Assembly: GCF_002926165.1 (NCBI RefSeq)
Contig: NZ_MAGP01000097.1
Coordinates: 1 to 64,000 of the forward strand
Direction of reading: 5' to 3'
DNA: 64,000 bases
Source of the DNA: Micromonospora chalcea
GTDB taxonomy: Bacteria; Actinomycetota; Actinomycetes; Mycobacteriales; Micromonosporaceae
The notes under the pieces were generated by a model that searched no databases, was not told the origin of the DNA, and saw only the letters and a program-made list of their open reading frames with translations. The position numbers and the translations under genes were made by a program. Each line of letters begins with the position of its first letter. The first letter of the stretch is position 1. Below, one piece after another: positions 56,315 to 64,000 of this stretch.

Positions 56315-57808
56315 GTGAGTCTCTACCAGTGGTTCGAGCGAACCGCGGCACGGGTGCCGGAGGCGGTCGCGCTGGAGGTCGGCGGGGAGCCGGTGACCTA
56401 CCGCCGGCTGCGCGACCTCGCCGACGGCCTCGCCGGCCGGATCCACGCCGAGGTGGGCCGACGCCCGCGCGCGGTCGGCCTGCTGGCCGCCCGCAGCCTG
56501 CCCGCGTACGCCGGTTATCTGGCCGCGCTGCGCGCCGGAGCGGTGGTGGTGCCGCTCAACCCGGCCTTCCCACCGGCCCGCACCGCCCGGCTGTGCCGGG
56601 ACGCGGGGGTGGACGCGCTGGTGGTCGACGACGCCGGCGCCGCGACGGCGGCGCAGGTCGCGGGCGACGCCGTGACCGTACGCCTCGACGGCGCGCCGGG
56701 CGTCGCGCCGCCGGCCGCCCCGGTGGCGCCGGACGACGTGGCGTACCTGCTGTTCACCTCCGGCTCGACCGGGCGGCCCAAGGGTGTGCCGATCCGGCAC
56801 CGCAACGTCGACGCGTTCCTCACGTGCTGCCGGGACCGCTACCCGGTCGGCCCGGGCGACCGGCTGTCGCAGACCTTCGACCTGACCTTCGACCCGTCCG
56901 TCTTCGACATGTTCGTCGCCTGGGGCGGCGGCGCCACGCTCGTGGTGCCGCAGCCCGACGAGGTGCTGACGCCGGTGCGGTTCGTCAACGAACGACGGAT
57001 CACGCACTGGTTCTCGGTGCCCTCGGTGGTCTCGCTGGCCCGCCGGATGCGGATGCTCTCCCCCGGCGCCATGCCGGGCCTGCGGCACAGCCTCTTCGCC
57101 GGCGAGGCGCTGACGCTGGAGCAGGCGCGGGCGTGGGCGGCGGCGGCGCCGGGCAGCGTGGTGGAGAACCTCTACGGTCCCACCGAGCTGACCGTGACCT
57201 GCACCGGTCACCGGCTGCCGGCGGATCCGGCGGACTGGCCGGCCACCTCGAACGGCACCGTGCCGATCGGTGACGCGCACCCCGGGCTCGACGCGATCCT
57301 GCGCGGCGAGGACGGCACCGTCGGCGGTGACGACGGCGAGCTGTGCGTGCACGGGCCGCAGCGGTTCGACGGCTACCTCGACCCGGCCGACGACGAGGAC
57401 CGGTTCGTCACGTACGCCGGTCGCCGGTACTACCGCACCGGGGACCGGGTCCGCCGCGAGCACGGCACGCTCGTGCACCACGGCCGCCTGGACGACCAGG
57501 TGAAGCTGCGCGGCTACCGGATCGAACTCGGCGAGATCGAAATGGTTCTGCGCGGCCACCCGGGGGTGCAGGACGCGGTGGTGCTGGCGTTCGGCGCGGG
57601 CGCCGACGTCGCCCTGCGCGCCGTCTACACCGGCGCCGCCGGGATCACCGCCGAGTTGACCCGCCGGTGCGCGGACCGGCTGCCCGGCTACATGGTGCCG
57701 GCCCGGATTCACCACGTGGCCGCGCTTCCCACGAACGCCAACGGCAAGACCGACCGGCGCCGGACCGCCGACCTGGTCGGCAGCGCGACGAGAGGAGAAC
57801 GACGATGA
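56315..57808 (+). CDS. AMP-forming amino acid-ACP ligase (2), prolyl-ligase-like
   Basis: 497 residues, stand-alone NRPS adenylation domain: LLFTSGSTGRPKGVP (A3), LYGPTELTVTCTGHRL (A5), YYRTGDRVRR (A7), GRLDDQVKLRGYRIELGEIE (A8) and NANGKTDRRR (A10). QTFDLTFDPSVFDMFVAW and WFSVPSVVS recall the prolyl-AMP ligases RedM and PltF, which load proline onto a free carrier for oxidation to pyrrole by an ACAD enzyme. With a carrier and ACADs in the same operon this is one hypothesis; other amino acids are possible. GTG 56315 follows AAGGGAG. Confidence 0.82.
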   Translation: MSLYQWFERTAARVPEAVALEVGGEPVTYRRLRDLADGLAGRIHAEVGRRPRAVGLLAARSLPAYAGYLAALRAGAVVVPLNPAFPPARTARLCRDAGVDALVVDDAGAATAAQVAGDAVTVRLDGAPGVAPPAAPVAPDDVAYLLFTSGSTGRPKGVPIRHRNVDAFLTCCRDRYPVGPGDRLSQTFDLTFDPSVFDMFVAWGGGATLVVPQPDEVLTPVRFVNERRITHWFSVPSVVSLARRMRMLSPGAMPGLRHSLFAGEALTLEQARAWAAAAPGSVVENLYGPTELTVTCTGHRLPADPADWPATSNGTVPIGDAHPGLDAILRGEDGTVGGDDGELCVHGPQRFDGYLDPADDEDRFVTYAGRRYYRTGDRVRREHGTLVHHGRLDDQVKLRGYRIELGEIEMVLRGHPGVQDAVVLAFGAGADVALRAVYTGAAGITAELTRRCADRLPGYMVPARIHHVAALPTNANGKTDRRRTADLVGSATRGERR

Positions 57809-58338
57809 CCGGGACAGGAGACGGACACGAGCAGGAAGGGGCGTTCCGTTCGGTGGCCGGGCGGTTCGCCACCGGAGTGGCGGTGGCGACGGCCGTCGGA
57901 CCCGACGGCCCGGTGGGCATGACTGTGAACTCCTTCACCACCGTGTCGCTGTCGCCCCGGATGCTGCTGGTCTGCCTGCGGCGGGACTGCCGGCTGCTCG
58001 GCGCGGTCCGGCGTACCGGGCGCTTCGCGGTGACGGTGCTCGCCGACGACCAGCGCGCGGAGGCGGCCTGGTTCGCCAGCCGGGGACGGCCCAGCGGCGC
58101 CGACGGCTTCACCGGTGTCACCTACGACGCGGAGCGGGCGACCGGCTGCCCGCGCCTGACCGACGGGGTGGCGTACTTCGGCTGCGAGGCCGTCTCCGCC
58201 GACCCGGCCGGTGACCACGCCGTGCTGATCGGCGCGGTCCGCTCCGCCGGCCTGCTCCGGCCGACCCCACCGCTGCTGTTCGTGGACGGCCACTACGCGC
58301 GGGTCGCCGCACCGGCGGAAGCGCAGGTGGCGCGATGA
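57805..58338 (+). CDS. Flavin reductase (HpaC-like)
   Basis: 177 residues, split beta-barrel flavin reductase of two-component monooxygenases: FRSVAGRFATGVAVAT, GPVGMTVNSFTTVSLSPRMLLVCL, FAVTVLADDQ and the closing PLLFVDGHYA. It uses NAD(P)H to make FMNH2 or FADH2 for a partner oxygenase. No luciferase-like or HpaB-like oxygenase is in the cluster, so an ACAD-fold protein (53984 or 55137) is the likeliest user. Start overlaps the ligase stop (ATGA). Confidence 0.87.
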   Translation: MTGTGDGHEQEGAFRSVAGRFATGVAVATAVGPDGPVGMTVNSFTTVSLSPRMLLVCLRRDCRLLGAVRRTGRFAVTVLADDQRAEAAWFASRGRPSGADGFTGVTYDAERATGCPRLTDGVAYFGCEAVSADPAGDHAVLIGAVRSAGLLRPTPPLLFVDGHYARVAAPAEAQVAR

Positions 58339-59180
58339 GCATCGGCGCCGCTCCCGGCGACCTGCGCCACCTGAGCCTGCGCGCCGCGCGGGCCGGGGCG
58401 GACGCGATCCGCGAGGCACGGAGCCAGGGTTTCCGGACCATGCACAAGGGCGGGGCGGCGCAGGACCCGGTGACCACCGCCGACCACGCCAGCGAACGGG
58501 CCATCCTCGACCTGCTCGCCCGCGACCGGCCGCAGGACGCCGTCCTGGCCGAGGAGTCCGGGCTCAGCGCCGGCTGCTCCGGCCTGCGCTGGATCGTCGA
58601 CCCGCTCGACGGCACGCTGAACTTCAGCCACGGGGCGAGCCGCTACGCGGTGAGCATCGCGGTGGCGACCGGCTGCGACGACGGCGACGGCCAGGTGGTC
58701 GCCGCCACCATCCTGCAACCGGCAACCGGCGCCTGCCTGGTGCTCGACGGCGACGGCGCGCTCGACGGCGACGTCCCGGTCACCGTCGACCGGGAGGCCG
58801 CGCCGGGGCACGCCCTGGTGGCGTTCGCGGTGCCGAACGCGCCCGGCCCGCGGCGGCGGGCGTACCAGTCGCTCGTCGGCGTCGCGCCCCTCGTCGCGGA
58901 CCTGCGCAACTCCGGCTCCACGGTCTGCGACCTGGCGGCGGTGGCCCGGGGGGAACTGGACGCGTTCGTCAGCTTCGACCCCGCGCCGTGGGACGTCGCG
59001 GCCGGCACCGCGCTGGTCGAGGCCGCCGGTGGGGTGACCCGGCGGTGGCGCCACGACGGGATGGCGGTCCTGGCCACCGGCGCGCCGGCCGTCGTGGCCG
59101 CGCTGGCCGGCTGGCTGAGCCCCGACCGTACGGACGACGCCGACGAGAAGAAGGGAACCGACGATGACCGGCAGCGATGA
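58335..59180 (+). CDS. Inositol monophosphatase family protein
   Basis: 281 residues. The metal-binding motifs are AEESG (Glu), WIVDPLDGTLNF (Asp-Pro-Leu-Asp-Gly-Thr) and, late in the protein, PAPWDVAAGTALVEAAGG. It would remove phosphate from the inositol phosphate made by the synthase encoded upstream. Start overlaps the flavin reductase stop as ATGA; its 3' end overlaps the oxidoreductase gene by 17 bases. Confidence 0.9.
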   Translation: MSIGAAPGDLRHLSLRAARAGADAIREARSQGFRTMHKGGAAQDPVTTADHASERAILDLLARDRPQDAVLAEESGLSAGCSGLRWIVDPLDGTLNFSHGASRYAVSIAVATGCDDGDGQVVAATILQPATGACLVLDGDGALDGDVPVTVDREAAPGHALVAFAVPNAPGPRRRAYQSLVGVAPLVADLRNSGSTVCDLAAVARGELDAFVSFDPAPWDVAAGTALVEAAGGVTRRWRHDGMAVLATGAPAVVAALAGWLSPDRTDDADEKKGTDDDRQR

Positions 59181-60120
59181 GTTCCGGCTGGCACTTGTGG
59201 GAGCGGGCCGGATGGGCCGCCACCACCTGCGGGCCCTGGCCGACCACCGGACGGTCCGGATCCGGCACGTGGTCGACCCGGTTCCGGCGGCACGGGCGGA
59301 GGTCGCTGCGGCCGGGCTGCCCGCGTACCCGAGCGTGGCGGACCTGCTCGCGGACGCCACGCCGGACGGTCTCCTGGTGACCGCGCCCACCGGCCGGCAC
59401 GGCGAGCTGGTCGCGACCGCCGCCGAGGCCGGGCTGCCGGTGCTGTGCGAGAAGCCGGCCGGGCTCGACCCGGCCGGGGCCGCGCAGGCGGGGCGGGTGG
59501 CCGCCGCCGCCGGGATCCCGTTCCAGGTCGCCTACTGGCGGCGGTTCGTCCCGCAGCTGCGCCGGCTGCGCGAGCGGATTGCCGGCGGCGCGCTCGGCGA
59601 GGTCCTGTTCGTGGCCGCGTCGCAGTGGGACGGCGAGCCGCCGGCGGCGGCGTTCCGCACCGGCAGCGGCGGGATCTTCGTGGACATGGGCGTGCACGAG
59701 TTCGACCAGATCCGGTGGCTGACCGGGCAGGAGATCGACCGGGTCGCCGCGCAGCCCGCCGGTCCGGTCACCGACCCGGCGGTACGCGGCCGGGACGTGG
59801 ACAGCGCGCAGGCGTTGCTCGGCCTGTCCGGCGGCGGTACCGCGCTGGTCTCGCTCGGCCGGCACCACCGGGGCGGCGACATGGCGACGGTGGAGGTGTT
59901 CGGCACCCGGGACCACGAGCGGTTGACCTTCCTCGACCCGGCCGACGGGGACGCCACCATGTACGCGGCCCTGGCCTGCCAGGCGGAGGACTTCGCCGGG
60001 CTGGTCCGCGCGGGCCGGTCGGCGGGCGCCGGGGTGGCGGACGCGGTGGCGGTGCTCGACGCGGCGCACCGGGCGACGGCGCAACTCACCCGGGGTCACG
60101 AGATACACACCGATCGGTGA
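59164..60120 (+). CDS. Gfo/Idh/MocA-family inositol dehydrogenase
   Basis: 318 residues. The Rossmann motif LVGAGRMGRHHLRAL is followed by CEKPAG (catalytic Lys, EKP motif) and GIFVDMGVHEFDQIRWLTG with the conserved Asp/His of the active site. It belongs to the inositol 2-dehydrogenase/Idh branch; with NAD it would oxidise myo-inositol to scyllo-inosose, the substrate for the aminotransferase. The substrate is inferred from the pathway. Last enzyme gene of the operon, 101 bases before the SARP gene. Confidence 0.85.
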   Translation: MTGSDEFRLALVGAGRMGRHHLRALADHRTVRIRHVVDPVPAARAEVAAAGLPAYPSVADLLADATPDGLLVTAPTGRHGELVATAAEAGLPVLCEKPAGLDPAGAAQAGRVAAAAGIPFQVAYWRRFVPQLRRLRERIAGGALGEVLFVAASQWDGEPPAAAFRTGSGGIFVDMGVHEFDQIRWLTGQEIDRVAAQPAGPVTDPAVRGRDVDSAQALLGLSGGGTALVSLGRHHRGGDMATVEVFGTRDHERLTFLDPADGDATMYAALACQAEDFAGLVRAGRSAGAGVADAVAVLDAAHRATAQLTRGHEIHTDR

Positions 60121-60221
60121 CAACTTGCACCATCTGGGATCGAGGTATTCCCCAGCCGAAGGTGGGAATTCCAGCCGTGCACCACACTGTGGACGGTCCT
60201 GCGGAGCGGGGGAATGCATCG

Positions 60222-62075
60222 ATGCGGTTCAGTGTCCTCGGCCCGCTGGCCCTTCACGTGGACGATCACCCGATCACGCTCACCGGCACCAAGCCCCGCC
60301 TTCTGCTCGCCGTGCTGCTGCTGAGCCCGGGGCGCACGGTCGCCACCTCCCGGCTGGTCGACGGCCTGTGGCCGGACGCGCCGCCCGCGTCGGCGGTACG
60401 CAACCTGCGGACGTACGTACACCGGCTGCGGCAGGCGCTGGACCGCGGCGGCGACTCGGCCGACCGGCTGGTCCACGACGGCACCGGCTACCACCTGCGG
60501 GTCGACGAGGACGAGCTGGACCTGCTGCGGTTCCGGCGTCTCACCGACGACGCCCGCCGGGCCGCGCGGGGGGACCGGCCGGAGGTCGCCGCCGAGCTGT
60601 TCGACCAGGCGGTCGAGCTGTGGGGCGGGCCCCCGCTGGAGGACCTGGCGGATCCGGGCACCGACCTGGGCGCGACCGTCACGGCGCTGCGGGAGCAGCA
60701 CCGGGAGATCACGACCGAGCTGTTCGACCTGCGCCTGCGACTGCGGCAACCGGCCCGGGTCATCCCGTCGCTGCGCCGGATGGTGGCCGAGGAGCCGCTC
60801 GACGAACGCCGGCAGGCGCAGCTGGTGACCGCGCTGACGCTGGAGGGGCGTGTGGCCGAGGCGCTGGCCGTGTACCAGCAGGCCCGGCGCGGCATCGTCG
60901 ACGAGCTCGGCGTCGACCCCGGTCCCACCCTCCAGGGCGCCCTCCAGGCCGCGCTGGACGGGGACTCCGCCGAGGTCCGACCACCGTCCGGCTGGCCGGC
61001 GGTCCTCGGCGCCGGGCCCGCGGCGCCGCCCGGCCCGCCGCCGAGCCCGCAGGCCCTGCCGATGAAGCCGCCGTCCCTGGTCGGCCGGGACACCACGGCC
61101 AGCCAGCTCCGCACCATCGCCGAGGGGATCGCCGACCCGGTCGGCGCCGACGAGCACGCCGGGGTCGTGCTCGTGTCCGGCGCGCCGGGCGTCGGCAAGT
61201 CGTCGTTCTCGGTGTCCAGCGGGTACGACCTGGCCGACCTCTTTCCCGACGGTCAGCTCTTCGTCAGCTTCGACAGCAGCGACGAGACACCCCGCGGCAG
61301 CGGCGAACTGATCAGGGAGCTGCTCGTCGAGCTGGGTGTACCGCTGGCCGACGTGTCCGAGGACATCCGGGAGCGTTCCGCCGCGCTGCGGTGCGCGCTC
61401 GCCGGCCGACGGCTGCTGCTCATCATCGACGACGTCCACTGCGCGCAGCAGGTGCGTCCGCTGCTGCCCGGCGCGGGCCGCAGCCTGGTGCTGATCAACA
61501 GCCGGCAGCGCCTGCTGGACCTGGACGTCGGCTGGCGGTTGACGCTCGGCGCGCTCGACCGCGCCGACGCGGTGGAACTGCTGGCCACGATCGCCGGTGA
61601 GCGCCGGGTACGTGAGCAACCGGAGGTGTTCGGCCGGATCGCCGCGGCCTGCGACCTGTTGCCACTGGCGCTGCGGATCGTCGGCAGCCGGCTCGTCACC
61701 CAGCCCGACGTCGCCCTGCCCGGCTTCGCCGCGCACCTGGAGGACGAGGAGAACCGGCTGTCCGAGCTGGCCGTCGGGGACATCTCGGTGCGCGGCAGCC
61801 TCTCGGTCAGCTACCAGGCGCTGGACGTCGACGCCCGCCGGGCGCTGCGCGCGCTGGCCCGCGCCGGCTCGTTCATCACCCCGGCCAGCGCGGTGGAGAT
61901 CCTGCGCCTGCCCCGGCAGCAGGCCAACCGGATGGTGGAGCACCTGGTCCAGCACAATCTGCTGCTGCCCGTCGACTCGGACGATCCGGGCCAGCACTTC
62001 CACCTGCCGGAGCTGCTACGGCTCTTCGCCCGCGAGTGTGTGGACGCGCACGGCCGCCCGTTGCCGGCCACCTGA
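60222..62075 (+). CDS. SARP-type (AfsR/DnrI/RedD) transcriptional activator
   Basis: 617 residues. An OmpR-like winged helix (about 1-95, MRFSVLGPLALHVD and RNLRTYVHRLRQAL) and a BTAD domain (about 100-245, ALAVYQQARRGIVDELGVDPGPTLQ) are followed by an NB-ARC-type ATPase with Walker A GAPGVGKSSFS (about 321-331) and Walker B LLLIIDDVH, and an effector-domain tail. There are no clear TPR repeats, so it is shorter than AfsR. It is the likely pathway-specific activator. The ATG at 60222 follows GGGGGA; the open frame from 59445 is a shadow of the dehydrogenase gene. Confidence 0.88.
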   Translation: MRFSVLGPLALHVDDHPITLTGTKPRLLLAVLLLSPGRTVATSRLVDGLWPDAPPASAVRNLRTYVHRLRQALDRGGDSADRLVHDGTGYHLRVDEDELDLLRFRRLTDDARRAARGDRPEVAAELFDQAVELWGGPPLEDLADPGTDLGATVTALREQHREITTELFDLRLRLRQPARVIPSLRRMVAEEPLDERRQAQLVTALTLEGRVAEALAVYQQARRGIVDELGVDPGPTLQGALQAALDGDSAEVRPPSGWPAVLGAGPAAPPGPPPSPQALPMKPPSLVGRDTTASQLRTIAEGIADPVGADEHAGVVLVSGAPGVGKSSFSVSSGYDLADLFPDGQLFVSFDSSDETPRGSGELIRELLVELGVPLADVSEDIRERSAALRCALAGRRLLLIIDDVHCAQQVRPLLPGAGRSLVLINSRQRLLDLDVGWRLTLGALDRADAVELLATIAGERRVREQPEVFGRIAAACDLLPLALRIVGSRLVTQPDVALPGFAAHLEDEENRLSELAVGDISVRGSLSVSYQALDVDARRALRALARAGSFITPASAVEILRLPRQQANRMVEHLVQHNLLLPVDSDDPGQHFHLPELLRLFARECVDAHGRPLPAT

Positions 62076-62086
62076 CCCGCCGGCAG

Positions 62087-62132
62087 CCGGATCGGGGTGT
62101 GCGGGTCAGCCGACGCGCACACCCCGATCCGG
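62087..62132. terminator. Hairpin ending the biosynthetic cluster
   Basis: CCGGATCGGGGTGTGCG and its exact complement (62116-62132) make a 17-pair stem with a 12-base loop between convergent SARP and membrane-protein genes. Confidence 0.85.
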
Positions 62133-62138
62133 GTCTCC

Positions 62139-63212
62139 TCACTTGAGGAAGCGGTCCAGCGCGGCCTCGATGGTGCCGCTGTCCGGCGTCGCGTACGACT
62201 TCATCGTCACCTTGTTGTAGGAGATGAAGCTCGGGCAGCGGGCGGCCGGAGCGTTCACCGTGCCGCCGTCACCGACCTTCTCGGCGGTCTTGGCGGCGTG
62301 GAACGTCAGCGTGTACCGCGAGGAGATGTAGTCGACGGTGACGACCTTGTCCTCGCTGTTCTTGTACTGGCACTTCTTCGGCGTGCCCTCGCTGCCCTCG
62401 ACCATCTTGAGGCAGCCGATGACGGACACGGTGGCGAAGTCCGCCGACTTGGCGTAGTACGGCTTGGCCGAGCTGATCGTCTTCTGCGACCAGAACGTCG
62501 GCCGGTCCGGGGAGTTGGAGAAGACGTACGCCTTCGAGCCCGCCGGCGCGGTGTACGGGGCGGCGTTGAGGATCGGTCCCCCGTCGCAGACCGCCGACAT
62601 CTCGCTGGCGTACCGCGCGGTGATCGCGTCGTTGTTGGTGGGTCCGTCCGGCCCGGGCGACTCCGGCCCGTCCGCGCTGGGGGTCGCGGACGGACTGCCG
62701 TCCGGCCCGGGGGTGGCGCTGCCGGAGGCGACCGGCTTCGGGTCCTCCTCGTCGCCGTTGAAGGCGACGTAGGCGAGCCCGCCGCCGCAGCAGAGCAGCG
62801 TCAGCGTCACCGCACCGGCGGCGAGGCCGACGATCAGCCCCTTGCTCTTGCCGCCGCCGCCCTGGGGCGTGCCGGGCGCGTAGGGCGCGGCCGGCGGCGG
62901 GAAGCCGGCCTGCCCCGGGTACGACACCGCGGGCTGCGGCGCCCCGTACGGCGCGCCGGAGGCCGGCTGCGAGCCGTAGGGCGCGCCGGAAGCGGGCTGG
63001 GCGCCGTACGGTGCGCCGGAGGCCGGCTGGGCGCCGTAGGGCGCGCCCGACGCCGGCGGCGAACCGTAGGGGGCACCTGACGCCGGCGGCGAGCCGTAGG
63101 GCGCGCCGGAGGCCGGCTGCGCGCCGTACGGGGCGTTCGGGTCGGGCTGGTTGCCCCACGCTCCGGCGTTCGGGTCCGGATAGCCTCCGTAGGGAGGGTG
63201 ATTGTCACTCAT
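62139..63212 (-). CDS. Repeat-rich membrane protein, hypothetical
   Basis: 357 residues. A Pro/Gly/Tyr-rich cytoplasmic N-terminus holds six tandem decapeptides of the form (A/S)(Q/P)PASGAPYG (residues 31-90). A membrane helix (GLIVGLAAGAVTLTLLCCGGGLAYVAF, about 118-145) is followed by an acidic Pro/Ser linker and an extracytoplasmic domain of about 165 residues with three Cys. The layout resembles actinobacterial DUF4333/septum-type proteins with disordered GYP-rich tails, but I cannot name the domain. Low-complexity tails of this kind may drive clustering at the membrane. ATG 63212. Confidence 0.7.
   Translation of the reverse strand: MSDNHPPYGGYPDPNAGAWGNQPDPNAPYGAQPASGAPYGSPPASGAPYGSPPASGAPYGAQPASGAPYGAQPASGAPYGSQPASGAPYGAPQPAVSYPGQAGFPPPAAPYAPGTPQGGGGKSKGLIVGLAAGAVTLTLLCCGGGLAYVAFNGDEEDPKPVASGSATPGPDGSPSATPSADGPESPGPDGPTNNDAITARYASEMSAVCDGGPILNAAPYTAPAGSKAYVFSNSPDRPTFWSQKTISSAKPYYAKSADFATVSVIGCLKMVEGSEGTPKKCQYKNSEDKVVTVDYISSRYTLTFHAAKTAEKVGDGGTVNAPAARCPSFISYNKVTMKSYATPDSGTIEAALDRFLK
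62943..63122 (-). repeat. Six in-frame 30-base coding repeats
   Basis: The 180 bases encode six decapeptides of near-identical sequence with the core PASGAPYG. Nucleotide identity between units is high, so unit number may vary by slippage or unequal exchange. Confidence 0.9.
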
Positions 63213-63623
63213 CTGAGGTTCTTCCACCTGTCGTCCGTGGTTCCGGCGATCAACCACTTCGCAGCGTAATGACGGCCGCAAATCCGGGATCGCCGACATT
63301 CGATCGGTCGCTCACCAGCCGTGCCGGGGTGGCTCCGGTGCGTGCCTCCGCGAATCCGGCCCCGGTCCACCCACCAGGAGTGACAGTGCCGGGGAGCGTT
63401 GCGCCGCAACGAATCGACCCGTCTACCGGCTCCCGGCACCCGACTCCGCGGACGCCGAAAAGTGTGACGCACACAACACCTGAGGCCGCGTCGGCAACCC
63501 TCCGCCAGGCAGTGCCGGACCACATCCCGGGACACGCTTTAGTGAGCCCTGTCTATATTGACGTGCGCCACAGGCGTGGACAGAATCCCAGCACCACCAC
63601 CAGGACCCCTCCGGGAGGGCCCC
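63213..63623. other. 411-base intergenic region without a recognised gene
   Basis: The region separates the repeat-rich membrane protein from the SGNH hydrolase, which diverge, so it should hold both promoters. The last 90 bases include an AT-rich patch (CTGTCTATATTGACG, about 63549-63563) that may be part of the hydrolase promoter. I see no convincing coding frame, RNA gene or repeat. Confidence 0.5.
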
Positions 63624-64000
63624 ATGAACCGTCCCCGCCTGCCGCTGATGCGGACCGCCACCAGACTCGCCGCGGTCGCCGCCGCCACCGCCGGCGTGCT
63701 GCTCGCGGCCACCGCGCCCGCCGTCGCCGCCGCGCCCACCGGGCGGTACGTGGCGCTCGGCGACTCCTACACCTCCGCCCCGCTCGTGCCCACCCAGGTC
63801 GACCTGAACTGCCTGCGCTCCAACCGCAACTACCCGTCCCTGGTCGCGGCGTCCGCCGGTTCGTCGTCGTTCACCGACGTGAGCTGCTCCGGGGCCACCA
63901 CCGAGGACATCCTGTACGGCGGCGACGGCGCGCTGGGCATCGCGCTGCCACCGCAGGTCAACGCGCTCACCTCCGGCACGGCGCTGGTCACGGTCCAGAT
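63624..64000 (+). CDS. Secreted SGNH-family lipase/esterase, partial
   Basis: The gene is cut by the window end after about 125 residues. A signal peptide (MNRPRLPLMRTATRL to about AAAPTG) is followed by YVALGDSYTSAPLV, the block I motif with the catalytic Ser of SGNH/GDSL hydrolases, NYPSLVAASAG and the block II Gly region SCSGATTEDIL. It resembles Streptomyces extracellular SGNH lipases. ATG 63624 follows GGGAGGG. Confidence 0.88.
   Translation, partial: MNRPRLPLMRTATRLAAVAAATAGVLLAATAPAVAAAPTGRYVALGDSYTSAPLVPTQVDLNCLRSNRNYPSLVAASAGSSSFTDVSCSGATTEDILYGGDGALGIALPPQVNALTSGTALVTVQ

Noticed and set aside
62943..63122. Tandem 30-base repeats considered as a CRISPR array
   Set aside because: Units are contiguous without spacers, lie in frame in a gene, and encode a decapeptide.

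Overview
The window is a very GC-rich actinobacterial chromosome segment. Gene content points to Micromonosporaceae, most likely Micromonospora: a Tat-exported DyP peroxidase with a copper chaperone, an SCO5389-type protein, a class Ia ribonucleotide reductase behind a cobalamin riboswitch, DtxR/IdeR-type iron boxes, and many GTG starts with 4-base stop/start overlaps. The genus is inferred from overall character; I see no rRNA, tRNA, CRISPR array, transposase or integrase.

Layout. (1) 0.1-10 kb: a GT39-like membrane glycosyltransferase, then a plant-polysaccharide locus: GH3 glycosidase, two ABC permeases and a binding lipoprotein on the minus strand, divergent from a LacI regulator, followed by a secreted GH10 xylanase. 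(2) 9.5-13.6 kb: DUF5872 protein, lipoprotein, ECF sigma factor with a membrane partner, and a GltB-like flavoprotein. (3) 13.6-22.3 kb: iron/heme acquisition. An HtaA-domain surface protein diverges, over two iron boxes, from a surface protein, heme ABC transporter (HmuTUV), heme oxygenase and DUF2470 protein. (4) 22.3-33.8 kb: MFS transporter, Fe/Mn superoxide dismutase, methyltransferase, an apparently frameshifted ETHE1-rhodanese sulfur gene behind a CsoR/CstR-like palindrome, a DUF2188 gene with a second apparent frameshift, a 1819-residue single-chain biotin carboxylase with eukaryote-like domain order, an SCO5389-like protein and Zur. (5) 34-36.4 kb: copper operon PCuAC, DyP peroxidase, CopC. 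(6) 36.4-43.2 kb: two nearly identical cobalamin riboswitches, one before a hotdog thioesterase and LysE exporter, the other (with candidate NrdR boxes) before nrdAB; a PrsW-like protease and two palindromic elements lie between or beside them.

(7) 43.2-62.1 kb is the most novel part: a biosynthetic gene cluster. Myo-inositol-phosphate synthase, inositol monophosphatase, a Gfo/Idh/MocA dehydrogenase and a StrS-family cyclitol aminotransferase form a plausible route from glucose 6-phosphate to an aminocyclitol such as scyllo-inosamine. Alongside are a free acyl carrier protein, two AMP-forming ligases, a fold-type III PLP decarboxylase, two acyl-CoA-dehydrogenase-fold enzymes, a flavin reductase and a butirosin BtrH-like acyltransferase domain fused to its own carrier protein. 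A divergent operon adds a GT2 glycosyltransferase, a free-standing condensation domain and an MFS exporter; a SARP-type regulator closes the cluster. The logic resembles butirosin side-chain assembly but uses different parts, and I do not recognise the product.

(8) 62-64 kb: a membrane protein with six decapeptide repeats and the start of a secreted SGNH hydrolase cut by the window end.
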